Assembly: GCA_003550325.1 (NCBI GenBank) | Contig: QKWP01000350.1 | Coordinates: 146,400-210,399, forward strand | Direction: 5' to 3' | DNA length: 64,000 nucleotides | Source: Gigaspora rosea | Taxonomy: Eukaryota; Glomeromycota; Glomeromycetes; Diversisporales; Gigasporaceae | Shown: positions 33,503 through 45,905 of the stretch, piece by piece | How positions within the stretch are numbered: position 1 is the stretch's first letter | Layout of the letters: each line of letters starts with the position of its first letter | Notes under the pieces: model-generated | Told to the model about the DNA's origin: nothing | Seen by the model: the letters and a program-made list of their open reading frames with translations, nothing else | Database searches by the model: none | Made by a program: the position numbers and the translations under genes

Positions 33503-33954
33503 TGTTATGCTCAATTTTTTATTTTTAGTTAGTATTATTATTTTAATATTATATATTTTTTATTTTGGTATAGTTTTGGCATGGTTGTGTGATTAGATCT
33601 CCGAACAAATAATCAAGTATCCAAACAGTAAATTGAAACTTCAAGTAAGAAATCAAGTATTCTAATAACTAATTAAATCTCTCAATCAAAAGATTAAAGC
33701 CCTATATGAATTAAAATATATAAAGGTTTAGTTTTTGTTTAGAAGGATAGTAAACAAGTAAAAAACAATTGTAAATAGTATTTAGCATTATTGTGATAAT
33801 CTGATATATTAATTTATATTAATAAAAAGAACCTTTATATTTGTCATTATATGTATTAGTTTATTATTTTAAACTATTTAATCTTAATCAATATTTGTTT
33901 ACAATCAAACTAAACTAGCCCAATTGCATCAAGCTCTCCCAACTGATTGTAATA
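33503..33954 (+). mobile_element. LTR of a retrotransposon, copy 1
   Basis: Starts TGTTATGCTCAATTTTT and ends AACTGATTGTAATA. It matches the LTR at 48862-49287 along its length, including TATATTAATAAAAAGAACC and CATCAAGCTCTCCCAACTGA. It is more diverged and richer in T than that copy. No polypurine tract precedes it and no target duplication is visible, so it is a solo LTR or a decayed 5' LTR. Confidence 0.78.
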
Positions 33955-34779
33955 TTTAGTGCTAATTGTATGAACCACATGATAATGCAATACTATTATA
34001 AAGTTCCTATAATTATTATATCTAACCCTAGCCAAACTACCCCTTAATCTTATCTTGTTAATCACTTTCTCAACTTCTTTAACAATTACAAACTGCACTT
34101 ACTTTAAGCCAAACTAAATTCTTCCAAAGATTTTAAAAAAACCTTGATATATTTTTATTGTTTGCCCACAACATTTAAAACAACAATGTTCTCAAGTTTA
34201 TCAAAAACATAATGAATACTATGAAAAGCCCAAAGAAAGAGTATATTTGCAAGCTATTTCTAAGAAGCAATATCAAAGAAAGAGCCACTTTATCCTTGAA
34301 TGTCTTAAGGTAAAATTGTTAAATAAAAGATATATTGTACTTTTTACAATATTTATCTTAGAATAATATAATATATTTCTAAAAATAATAAATAAAAAGT
34401 TTTCTGAGGTCTCAATGATGAATGTCCCTAAAAGCTTTAGAGTTTTTCTTAAAAATATTAGAAAATATGATAGAAAATAGAAGAGAAATAGAAAAAGTAA
34501 TTTCTTTACCATCATATATTATAATACCCATCTCTATAGTTTTCTAGCAAAGCTCAGTTCAAAAGGAGAACCAATAGTAACTAATGTTTTCAAACTATAT
34601 TCTACTTTCTGAATTGAGAAAAAGAGAAACCTAAAAATAGTGAAAAGAAGCCCAAGAAAAAGAACAAATAGCTGTCAAAATAATAAAGATTAGAAATGGA
34701 AAAACAAAAAAAATATAGCTAAAATAATAAATGATCCAAAAGATCTATTAGACAACATTTAAAACTTGTTCAACTGTAG

Positions 34780-35830
34780 ATGTGACTATTAGAATAGGGT
34801 TAAAATTGATAGCAATAAATATAAAGTATCTGAATATAATCAAATATTGACACCTACTTCATCTGGTCTTTTCTATTATTATCAAAATAGAATTGATATT
34901 AAAAGGACAAAACAATCAATTTCTATTAGCTATTAAAAGCTTACCAAACTAAGCAGTGCTCCTAGTATATGTGATTTTATTCATTTGTAGTAAAAAAACT
35001 ATAATTAGTTCTGAAAGTATAAATACCAAAAGTCTAAAATATAAGCTATATTTGTAGTGCTAATAACAAACCAAAAACAGTAGTTGTTAATAATAAAGTG
35101 ACTGTAGTAGAACATAATAAAGGTAATAATCAGATCATTAATCAGAGGGTTTAAATAGGCAGGTCCTGTAGTTGGTCTGCAGTATGGCAACTAGTATAGA
35201 ACCTTCGGGCAGACTACTTAAATTAGGCACCAAAAGTGCACATGTGACTAGTTGTACACTTGTTAATGTAACAATTATTATAAAATATTCAATAAAAACC
35301 TTGACCCACACAGATGGTCATTAAACTTAAAAAAAAATAATAAAGGTAATAATTATAAATTAGCATTTGACCAAAGAAAAACCAAGTCATGCAATAAAAA
35401 CAATGAATATCAAGAAATTTTTGATAATCAAAACTAGTAAAAATGAGTCAGGTTCAAGAAATCAATCTTGGTAATTGCTATCAGAATAGAGTCAATATTA
35501 AAGAATATAAATCCAAGGCATTTACAAATCATCAAAAATTTATAACATTATTATAAAAATGGAATAAGAGTTGAAGAAAATAGAATTGAAATCAGAATGA
35601 ATATACATAAGTCACTTAACTATTACTAAAAGTTTGCTTTCAATAAATACAAAACTTTTGAATGGCACTTGCAGAATCCTGAAAATAACTTGCCTGACAA
35701 TTTAGTTCTGGAACATACTATCAAATAAAATAAAATAGTTAAGGATCAAACAGTAGTATTGAAGTTAAATTTGAAGTTTACTGAAAGAGAAAAACTATCA
35801 AAAGTCATAGAACACTTGAGAGTGTATGTA
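34780..35830 (+). pseudogene. Degenerate Sel1-repeat-like coding debris
   Basis: Short stretches keep the Sel1 pattern in different frames: LFYYYQNRIDIKR near 34860, INLGNCYQNRVNIKEYKSKAF near 35462, KNGIRVEEN near 35556. Stops and frameshifts are frequent, and a truncated retroposon (35131-35336) sits inside. Family assignment rests on the recurring G/Y-YQN-I-V-KD pattern only. Confidence 0.4.
35131..35336 (+). mobile_element. 5'-truncated retroposon copy with 17-bp TSD
   Basis: Corresponds to the last 200 bases of the 26704-27388 family and ends in an A run. It is flanked by the perfect 17-mer ATAATAAAGGTAATAAT at 35114-35130 and 35337-35353. 5' truncation plus a long target duplication is characteristic of LINE-driven insertion. 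Confidence 0.9.
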
Positions 35831-36119
35831 CAACCTAAATAATAAAAATTGAATTACTAAAAACCCAGATTAATGTAAACAAATATAAAGATCTAAGAGT
35901 TGAAATAACATCAAATAATATATTAATTAGAGTAGCTGCACAGCATATGATGCTATGCAGAACCAGTATAATCACATGCAATTAGCTCAATCATATATTA
36001 AAATCCTTTTTAAATTCGAAATAATTTCTATTTAAAAAAATTCAGCCAAATTTGTACAAATAAAAATAAAAAGTAAATTGTTATTTTCAATACTTTAACT
36101 ATAATACTTATTATTATTG

Positions 36120-36840
36120 TTCAATTAGGTGGTGCTGTTACAGAAATAATTTGCTATTTCTATAACACAGTGTGTGGTTAGAAAATTATTCTAATTTTTT
36201 TGCAAAATATACTAATACAGAACTTGCTATTTTGGCAATACATAATATGTAGTATTTTCTATTATGAGTTACTATAAAAAAAATCATGCTTTGTAGAACT
36301 TACTTGGTATTCCATGTTATAGCACATTAAGGTCGAATAAGTTTGTATTAGAATTATTGTAATTTTTATGAGTTTTTGTTATAGAACTTACTTGCTATTT
36401 CAGTGAAGTAGTATGTGATTAAGTTTGAATTAGTTTATATTAGAATTATTTTAAGAAATTTTTTATAGAACTTACTTGCTATTCTGGTAATACACAATTT
36501 GTGAGTTTAATTGTATAGAATTATCATAATTCTATTGTAGGCTATAATAAATTTTACAAAATCTGTTATCCTATAGTATGTGGTTAGATTATGTTAGTTT
36601 TTATTGTATGTTATTAAAAATTCTGAAATAGAACCTACTCACTATTCAAATAATACACAGGATGTGTTAAGTTAGTTAGTGTTGAAATTATCATAATTTT
36701 ATTGTGAATTATCAAAGAAAATCTGTTATAGAATTAATTTTCCATTCTAGTAACTCAAGCTATGTGATTAGAATTAAGGCAGCTTTTATTGGAATTATTG
36801 TAATTGTAATTTCTACTAGAATGTGTTTTACAAATTCAAA
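36120..36840. repeat. Diverged satellite, about seven units of 105-120 bp
   Basis: Units share TATAGAACTTACTTGCTATT, TGGTAATACACAATATGTGG and TATTAGAATTATTGTAATTT in the same order. Divergence between units is high, so the array is old. No coding frame. Confidence 0.75.
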
Positions 36841-37653
36841 AATTGCTGTATAAATAAAATTAGATAGTAAGTATTGGCTTAGTGAAGAACAATATTATAA
36901 AACATTTTTTTAATAATTAATACATTTGAGTAATAAAAAATAGAAAACAAAAAATAAAAACATAATAAAACACAAAGCTATACCTCAGAATTTTATAAAA
37001 TTTAATTAATTTTGCTAACAACTTGGTACTAAATATATATTTTAGTTAATAAATATTGCTATACATAATTTATTAGCACAGCTTAGCTCTACAAGATCAA
37101 AGCAATTGAAGAACAAGAGCTTGAGAACATAGTTTATATAAAACAATCAATTTCAAACAAAAGTAGAACACCTTTTTTACTATTTTTTACTATAAATATA
37201 TTATTATATATAAACTAGTGATAAAAAAATTGTATTAATAAAAGATTCAAAAAAAAAAAATAGCAAAATCTAATGAAACAATAAAACCCCAATGAAAGTG
37301 CAAAAATCTAATTAAAAAAATTTATTTAGTAACATTTGCGTTATATTATAAAATTTAAAATTAATAATCATTTATGTGTATACATACAAATGTCAATTTA
37401 TATTATAATGATAAATTCAAAATTAAACATAATAGTTACATCATTTTTGTATCATATATTATATTTGTATACAGAATTATTTTATGCAATATGTAATTCT
37501 TAATTTTTCCAAAATAAATAAATGAAAATCATTACTCCTACTAAAAAAGGATTTTACAAAAATTAGCATAAGCAACATCAAAAAAGTTGAATTAATTCAT
37601 CCCTCTATATTTCATATTATACAAAAAATAATCATACTAGTAATGACAGTATT

Positions 37654-37778
37654 ATGAATAGTAATAATCTCCAAGAAATGCATAGTATTTGGATGGATAA
37701 AGTTGCGCATGCTAGAGGCTCTTCTGATTCAAAGACATATGCTATTGTCAAAGGCAGAAATCCAGGCTGGTGTCACAG
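37654..37778 (+). pseudogene. Possible exon with a viroplasmin/RNase H1 N-terminal-like motif
   Basis: An ATG-initiated frame contains KTYAIVKGRNPGW and reaches a plausible GT donor at 37779. YAVxxGRxPG is the core of the RNase H1 N-terminal (viroplasmin-like) domain. The acceptor exon that should supply the conserved Trp-x-x-C continuation is not evident; the frame at 37986 reads FLGQRFHTSYAFSKSNLFKG. It may be a single domain fragment captured by a repeat. Confidence 0.35.
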
Positions 37779-38079
37779 GTAGTATTTAAAATTGAATTTT
37801 AAAATTTTATACAGAATACATTTAATATTTAATAAAATCTGCAGAATTGATATATTAACATGTACTTTACATTTTTAATTAATAATATATTTGTGATAAA
37901 TAAATTTAATATGCGGAAAATAAAATCTTTATTTAATAAATTATTTTGTGCAATTTTACTTTATAAAAAAACTTATTTTTTTCTAGGACAACGTTTTCAT
38001 ACATCATATGCTTTTTCAAAATCAAATCTATTTAAAGGAGGACCATTCATAACTATCATTAAATGAGAATTAAGTGTAT

Positions 38080-40175
38080 TTAATTGCATTTGATTATGAA
38101 GCTTTGTTTTAATTCAATTTTGCTAAGAAAATACACGTTCAACATTTCCATTTGAAATAGGAACTATTAATGATAAATGTATAATTTGAGTTAAATTAGA
38201 ATATTGGGTAATAAATTAAGTAGTACAAAAAATAAACTCCCATCCTTCAACAAATTGAAAAGTTGTAAAATTGCACAAAATTAATTTGGCTATTTGATAT
38301 TCTTTAATAAGCTCATATTTATCAATAATTGCAAAAAATACTTGACCATTTTCAATTTGATTTTCTTCATAATATTCAGCAAGATATTTAATTTTTCTTT
38401 ACCAAATGTACTCATTTGTTGTACTTTTGATGGAACTTGTTTAAAATCAAATATACGCATAGCATTATATAATACTGTATTAGGAAATTGGTATTGTAAA
38501 TTAATTATTATTGCATAAGCAAATTCTTCAATAAAGCTAGGAATTGTATCAATTGAATATTGCATACAATAATCATGTAAATGTGTTCCTAATGTTGGAT
38601 TAATATTTTCATTAGGATATCCAATAAATTCGATAGTAATATAATTAATTGCTTTGTTTACTACTGATAAACATCTGAAAGAGCTACATAATCTGATTGA
38701 AATATTTTACATAATGATGATAATATCGACAAAATATCTGCAAGAAATTTTGTTGCTAAAATAAAATCAGCATCATGTTCATCTAATAAGTTTTGTGCAC
38801 GTTATAGAATTATTTTTTATATCTTTCTGAAGTGCATCTATTACAGAAAAAATTATCTGATATAAATTAGACACAGCATTAGATAAAGAAAGCCATTGGG
38901 TTGACACAACTTGTAAAATTGCTAATTTTGAAGATTCATTATCTTGTGCTTGAATTATTTGAAGATTTTGCCATCGACTATGTAAATTAGAAAAATATGC
39001 ATAGAGTTTCTTAATTGTAACTTCATAATTAAGAAATAAAGTACATCTTTTGCTGTATCTTTTCCAGCTAATGCTAATCGATGAGCAATACAATGACAAT
39101 TACTCATAAAAGGATTTAAATTTTTAAGTTTTGTAGAGACACCATTTCAAACTCCTTATATAAATATTAAATAATTAATAAATAATAGATGCTAATAATT
39201 CAAAATGTATATAATACTAACCTATCATTTTACTATTACCATCGCTTCCAAAATGCAATAACTTTAAAGGTTCTAACATCTTTGCTAAAAAAAATTGTTT
39301 AAATTATGCATAATGCCTGCTGCATCTACTTCTTTTAATTCAATCAATCCAAGATACTGTAGTACAGGAATATTGTTTGCTATATGTTTGCTTACAATCG
39401 CACAAGTTTTATCATATGTAATTGTATTACTTTCATCAATTAGCAAACTTCAAGCAGATAATTTTCTTGTTTCTTCCAAAACAGATTCCTCAATTACTAA
39501 AACAATTGCATGTAAAAAGGTAGCTCTGGAAACAGGATTAGTATATTCTGTATAATTTGATGAACTTTCAGAAAATTAGAGCCTGTCGTTGCTTTTTTTG
39601 GCCCAAAAAATGGTAATGCCAAGGTTTGAAGCTCATTTTCATATACTAATTCTGTTTGATTTTTAAGATTTATATCTACCAAAACTAACAAGATCCAGGT
39701 AAGCAAAAATTGGAAGATGTTTTTGAGCACATAAATATACACATCACATTTTTGAAATAATTTTCAATTTATTGCAATCAGCTTGAATAGAAAATCCAGT
39801 AAATAAGTCCATTTGATTAGTTGGTTGATTAAAAGCTTTCATCGCATTTATATGGTCATTTATTTTGATATGCTATTTAAGATAATCTTTTTGAAATGTA
39901 CTACAGCCTTTTACAAAAATATTATCAACTGAACTCTTTTCACACCAAAGACAAAATAGAAGAGGTTTTCCAACAATAATTCATCGGTCTATCCATGGAA
40001 ATTGTTTTGGCCATTCTGGATTCCAACCGCTTCTTTCATGTTTTTTGTCTTCAAGTTTTTTTTTTAAAGTTTTTTGTGAACTAAAAAATTCATTTTCATA
40101 TATATTATCTTTACATTGCTTATTTAATAGAAAAGCTTCTTCACCATGAATTACAAACTTAAACCATAACAACAA
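38080..40175 (-). pseudogene. hAT-type transposase-derived protein relic (TTF zinc finger, DUF4371-like)
   Basis: Reading the minus strand from 40175: WNPEWPKQFPWID, a stop, LFCLWC...FVKGCSTFQKDYL with H-x4-H spacing (TTF-type zinc finger), then ELQTLALPFFGPKKAT (39.6 kb), LLIDESNTITYDKTCAI and LHFGSDGNSKM (39.3-39.45 kb), HCIAHRLALAGKDTAKDV (39.06 kb, frameshifted), TQWLSLSNAVSNLY (38.9 kb), and near 38.13 kb PISNGNVERVF, the hAT C-terminal dimerisation signature. The domain order matches hAT-derived KIAA1586/ZNF862-like transposases. At least six stops or frameshifts break it. No flanking terminal repeats could be assigned. Confidence 0.72.
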
Positions 40176-41940
40176 TTAAAAAATCCTTTACTGTAAAAGA
40201 AATATATGAAGAATAAATACAAGGTAAAACAATATATAATGGTAGGTTATTTGTTCTACAAGTATTAATATATGACAAAGTCTAAATAATAAGACTTTGT
40301 TATTTACAAATTATGATATTAGATTTAATCTATTTAATTTGTTAAAAGCTATATTCAATAAAGAATATAATTGAAGCCTTTACAGGTTTTCTCTTGGTAA
40401 ATACATATATTGCATAAATTACTTATTCAAATAAGTTTAATGATTTTATTATCGTTATTCTTAATTACAATATCTTATATTAATTGTTCATATAACTATT
40501 AAGATTACTCCAATCTTAATAGCAATTAAATTTGTTGCGATTGTTTCTTAAATAAATACTATTATAAAATATCCCATGCTTATCTTTTCTCTATTTCTAT
40601 AATAAGCAAAGAATGAGTATTGCTATTAGCATCCTTATACTATTTTAATATATTCATTTTTTTTTAGATTTCTTGATAACATTTTGCGCCTACTCAATTC
40701 TAATTTCATTTGATAATAACAGCTAATATATATATATATATTTTATTAATCTTATAGTACCTTTTAGCAGATCTTTACCAATGCTGCAGGTTTTTTAATC
40801 CAATTCTTTATTATAACAACTGAAATTCATCATTTACCACTAACGTCTATGCAATGTGAGTAAAAAGTTTTATTTAATTTCATTTACATCTTTAAACATG
40901 ATACTAATTATATTCTCACTTATTTATAATTGATATTTTTGATCTCAATCCATACTCGTTATAACAAGATATTATTGGGAAAAAGAAAATCGATTGTTTA
41001 CTAATACATACTAAGACCTTTGCTTTGCATAAAGTTTGCTAATTTAGCTAATTTTTGTAATTGCATTAAATTACTTGATTACAATCTTGTTAACTGAATC
41101 CTAATACCGTAATGATCAAAGCCTAATATTAAATGTTAAACATAATTCAAGTTGACGTAACTCAACAGATCAAAAGAAGGATATTCTGAAAGCAATCCAG
41201 ATAGACCTGAATATAACCATCAATCCTAATCAGAAATACTATCCCCATGAGAGTGCATATGAAATTCAGATAAGTATGAATAATCAATTGCCTAGTTTAG
41301 ATTCACAATAAAATTACAATACAAGGTAAGTATAAGAAGATACAAGCTGGTAGCCATCAAGATTCGCACCTAACCTAAACCCTTCTGCCCATGGGAATTT
41401 GCACATAATTCATATTATTCGCCATTTTATGGTAGCTTAAACTTCTCATTAAGGCCAGCATGCTGTATACAGTGTAGGAGACCATCAGCTGATGCTATGC
41501 ATCACTAATTCTACTGATAATGATTATTTTTTTGGGAGAATATCTGTTGCGGTTTATATATCAATTGCACTGATGTATGCCATCCATTCTCAATAAAGGT
41601 TTATTCAATAAAGTTTAATATCTGGCACTACTGCTAGATGAATCCAAATAATAAAAATATCACATGTGTGCAATGCTTTTTATTACAAAGTGCAGAGCAT
41701 GTTTATTGCTACTAATGTACAATAATAAATAAATAAATCTTACTCGAATTATTTTAAAATTATAACAAATTGCTCGCAGATTTACCCAATATGAAATCTG
41801 CAGAATAATATATATATATAATATGCAAAAAATCTGTAAAACAAATTTTTTTATAGTTGCGGAATCCGCATATATATTTAAAAAAATTTTTGCAGAATAA
41901 CTTTCTAGCCTGCACTCCACAGATTCCACATGCTAATTTT
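40176..41940. other. Gene-free AT-rich region
   Basis: No gene or RNA seen. Scattered AAATCTGCAGA / GCAGATTT motifs near 41775-41930 belong to a dispersed GCAGATTTTT motif also seen at 11.7, 43.4 and 46.0 kb. Confidence 0.55.
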
Positions 41941-41944
41941 AAAT

Positions 41945-42135
41945 ACTGGTCACAGGAAAGAGTGTTTTGACCTGGGTGAGTGTTATCGGGTCATTCACAG
42001 GTGGGTGGGTGACCCAGGTCAAGTTGTAACAGTCTGGATGAGAACGGTGGGTCAACCTGCAGGTAACCCGTGGGCTGACCCACGGGTGACCCATTGGTAA
42101 ACCCACGGGTCACCTACAGGCAGAGACCCGATACA
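41945..42135. repeat. GGGTGACCC/ACCCGTGGGT-rich block
   Basis: Dense repeats such as GGGTGGGTGACCCAGGTC, GACCCACGGGTGACCC and ACCCACGGGTCACC. It is followed by TAGAGATGGAAAAAATGCGC, whose approximate complement precedes the block at 47425-47615. The two blocks therefore face each other across 5.3 kb. Confidence 0.65.
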
Positions 42136-42239
42136 AATTAACGCAATTTATATTGAGTAGAGATGGAAAAAATGCGCATTTTATAATAAAATACACATGA
42201 TATATAAAATGCGCATAATACCGTAGGATAAAAAATTTT

Positions 42240-43740
42240 TTTAATTTTTATCTTTATAATTGATAATATAATCTAAATAAAGATACTACATATTTTTTTT
42301 TGCATGTTAAAGTAAGGTCTTGTCTCAATCTTTATTAATTTGTAAAAGTGCCTTCAGGGGCAGCTTTGGGTACATTTTATATTATTACAAAATTACACCA
42401 TGTACAAATTATTAAACAAGTATGACTAATTTATCTGCAACCTAAACCTACTAGAGTGGTTAAAACTCACCTAGATTTGAAAGATACTACATATTGATTC
42501 TTTGCCTATATATATAAATTTTACAAATTTGCTAATTTTAAACTTCATCCAATAACAGATAGTATGCAGCTTAGTTTTATTGGTGAATGCCAATTTTTAA
42601 AATAAGTGTAGCAAAAAGAAAACCTTATATTGCTATATTAGTTTTAGCTCATTGATCACCTTTTTGGTAGATCGACATAAAACTACGAGTCACTGAGAAA
42701 ATTAGTTGATTATCAGATAATCTGAGTGGCAAAATTTCTGACCAAAAATTCTAGAAATTAATCATTAAATATTTGGTTAAATGTAACTTTTTTTGATATT
42801 CGCTAATATATATATTCACTATTTTTTAAGCATGACCAAAATCCTATATGCATAGATGGTTGCACAAGATTTTTTATATATTAAAATCATAAAGAGGGAA
42901 TATAAGTCATAAGGTAACACATGAAGGACATGTGGGTTTTCTATGAAACTTTACTAGTTTATTCTTCTGTTGATATATGAATATAGTATAGAGACTGATC
43001 TGAGTAATCTGCATTTTGCTAAACTTTTACTAGACACACATTTTTACTAGTAAATTGTTATAAAGTAACGTAATACACAAAAAACTTGGACTTCTGTTAC
43101 TTTTTCAGTACTATTGGCTTATAAAATTTCAACAGCCAGTTTATGAAGGTATTACAATGAAGAACTTACTATAATTTTACGAACTAAGTCAGATAAGAAA
43201 ACCGGTTTAGTTGTTATTTATTGGTTTTCATTTATATCGATATTACCAAAAATTATTTGGCTAATTTTTTTGCCTCCAATTTAGTCCAATTTCTAAAAAA
43301 CTTTACTAAGATGTTCTATGGCTACATCAGGGAAGTTTTTATAGTGCTGATCTGTGCAGATTTTTTAAAAAAAACAATTCTCAAAAATTAATGCAGATCT
43401 GTGACCCTGCCGGCAATCATTGAAGAATTTTTTTTTATTTTCTGCGCAGATTTAATTTTTAGCGTAGATCTTTAACAATTAACAATTCATAATCTGCGCA
43501 GATCTTTAACAATTAACAATTCAATACTCTGCGCAGATTGTAAAAAATAAAAAAAAAATAACAAAAAAGCGGATAATAAAAAATTACTATATGCTCGCCT
43601 AAATATTCAATGCTAACTAATTTTTCATATATTAAAACAATAAATTTAAATATTCATATATTTTAACAATTTAATTTATTACAAAAAGCATTAAAAATAT
43701 TAAAAAAATACAAAAAAAATTAAAAAAAATACAAAAAATA
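42240..43740. other. Gene-free region with short direct repeats
   Basis: The only clear structure is a tandem pair of CTGCGCAGATCTTTAACAAT (about 43490-43545) and related GCAGATTT motifs from 43340. A T-rich end with GGGGCAGCTTTGGGTACA at about 42358 might be a retroposon tail, but I cannot support it. Confidence 0.45.
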
Positions 43741-43751
43741 ATACAAATTAT

Positions 43752-43880
43752 AACTTAAACCCAATTCCAACTATTATGCTACATCGCAACTATCACTATG
43801 TCCCAACTATTATGATAAATCCTATACTAACTATTATGCTATGCCCTATACTAACTATCATGTTACATCCCATGCTAACT
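43752..43880. repeat. CCAACTATTATGCTACAT-type tandem repeat
   Basis: About six imperfect units of 22-24 bases (CTAACTATTATGCTATGCCC and relatives). The open frame across it is repeat-derived. Confidence 0.65.
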
Positions 43881-44034
43881 ATCTTTTGTGCTATGTACAT
43901 TCTACTATCATGCTATATTTGTTTTACTATCGCACTATTTTTTGTAATAACAAACTTACTATGTAGTACTGTTTAAACAAAAAAAAAAAAAAAAGTCAAA
44001 ATAATTAGCTGTGCGTGCTGTACCAAAAGAGACG

Positions 44035-44830
44035 CACAACGACTGCCTATTCCAAATGAACCCATTACCAAGAATGAAAAGTTATTAAAAAAAAACAAAA
44101 TTCAATAACAGTGACGAAAATGAACTATCTACGAAAGAAATAGGCAACGCTAACGATGAAAATAGACTAACAAGACACCAAAGAACATTAACGACAAAAA
44201 TGCGCTACTGGCGCAAGAAATAGATGACAAAAAAAAAGATACCAAAAAATACTATTTACGAACAAGCGACTGAAATAGGTGACAATAAACCAATCTCCGG
44301 TGAAAGAGAAACACCGTACTTAATGATTCCAGGCACCAACCAGCGAAAAAAGACAAACAGGCGACACCAACAACACAAGGCACCAACCAGCAAAAGATAA
44401 AAAAAAACACCATACTTAACGATTCCAAGCACCAATCAGTGAAAAAAGACAAACAGGCGACACCAATGACGCAAGGTACTAACCAGCAAAAGATAAAAAA
44501 CAAACTGAAAACAAAATTCAATGCTAGCGATGAAAATGCATTATCAGTGAAAGAAATGGGCAATGCTAATGATGAAAATGGACTAAAGACACCAAAGAAC
44601 ATAAATGACAAAAATGCGCTACTGGCGCAAAAAATGGACGACAAAAAAAAAAGACACCAAAAATACTACTTACGAACAAGAGCGACTAAATTAGGTGACA
44701 ATTCCCAATTTCTGGTAAAAGACCGTACTTAACGATTCCAAGCACCAACCAGCGGAAAAAAGACAAACAGGCGACACCAACAACGCAAGGCACCAACTAG
44801 CAAAAGAAGAAGAAGAACTGAACATGGTGA
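44035..44830. repeat. Tandem duplication rich in ACCAACAACGCAAGGCACC
   Basis: About 300 bases starting with AAAATTCAATAACAGTGACG (44098) are repeated from 44506. A sub-unit of about 75 bases (GATTCCAAGCACCAACCAG, then AAAAAAGACAAACAGGCGAC) occurs three times, at about 44326, 44421 and 44726. Frames on either strand (for example 44252-44644 minus, Phe/Ser/Leu-rich) follow the repeat and are not gene-like. The interior of the hAT element at 14.0-14.56 kb is related. Confidence 0.75.
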
Positions 44831-44959
44831 CACCAACAACGAACTATCTAAAAAGAAATTAAATATATGTGTTAGTATAGTACTAACACTGTAATAAAAA
44901 AAAGACAAAAAGCAAAAAAAATGAATAACTTATCTTTTATTTGCCCTGTGTAACTGGCC

Positions 44960-45905
44960 TGCCAGAATTTAAATAAAATTTAAAAATTTAAATAATTTTA
45001 AATAAAAATTTAATTAAATATAAAATAAAAATTTAAAAAAAAATTAAAAGTGTAATACATAATAAAAATTATAAAAAATTATATAAAAAAAAATTAAATT
45101 AGAAAAAAAAAGTAAACAGTAATATAATAAAAAAAATATACATAATAAAAAAATAAATAAAAATTTTAAATAAAAATACATGATAAAAAAATAAATAAAA
45201 AATCTAAATAAAAAAAAAGAGTAAATATGATATTAAAATTAGAAAAAAAATAACAAAAAAAAAAGTGAAAAATAAAAATTTAAATAATAATAATAGGACG
45301 AATCTATTTGTAACAGCCCGTTACACGCTTATTTGTAACAGCTTTATTTATAACTCAAAATTTTACTATGATAACCCCTATTGCACTTCTAACAAAAAAT
45401 GATCCTCTTGCAATTCTGTATTAATCTTGACCCTAACCCTAACTTTAACTCTACTTTAACATTAATATGGCCTTGTTGGCTGTTACAAATAAGTGTGTAA
45501 CAGGCTGTTACAAATAGACTTTTTCATAATAATAATAATAATAATAAATTTAATAAATAAAAATTTAAAAAACAACAACGGAAAAAAAATAATAATTTAA
45601 TAAAATTATGAAATTTAATAAAAAAAACCCTGAAATAAATTTTTAAATAAATAAAAAAAATTTACATTAAAATTTTTAAAATAAAAAAAAGTAGTGTACA
45701 TATACGTATGGGAATAAAAGTAAATTCTGGTTATTCCTTATTATGGAATAACTGAAAATTTACTTTTTATTCCCACCATCATTTTATTTCGAATTTTTTA
45801 AAAAATAAAAGATAAAAAAAAAATGATAATAATAAAAAAATTAAAATGTAAAAGTAAAAAAAAAAAATAAAAAAAAATTAAAAAAAAAAAAAAAAAAAAA
45901 ATGTA
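44960..45905. repeat. A-rich low-complexity region
   Basis: Runs of AAAAATTTAAATAA-type sequence with (AAT)n near 45531-45550, ending in a poly-A run at 45870-45900. A MITE is embedded at 45303-45518. Confidence 0.8.
45303..45518. mobile_element. MITE with 40-bp inverted ends (TCTATTTGTAACAGCC)
   Basis: Left TCTATTTGTAACAGCCCGTT...GCTTATTTGTAACAGC is matched on the complement of 45480-45518 with two or three differences. The core (AAAATTTTACTATGATAACC, then AACAAAAAATGATCCTCTTG) recurs in the MITE at 52747-52920 and near 55480, although the ends differ. It contains ACCCTAACCCTAAC. Confidence 0.85.

Noticed and set aside
44252..44644. 130-codon minus-strand frame with repeated Phe-Cys-Trp-Leu-Val segments
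   Set aside because: Tracks exactly with tandem 75-bp DNA repeats; the opposite strand is also open; no family signature.
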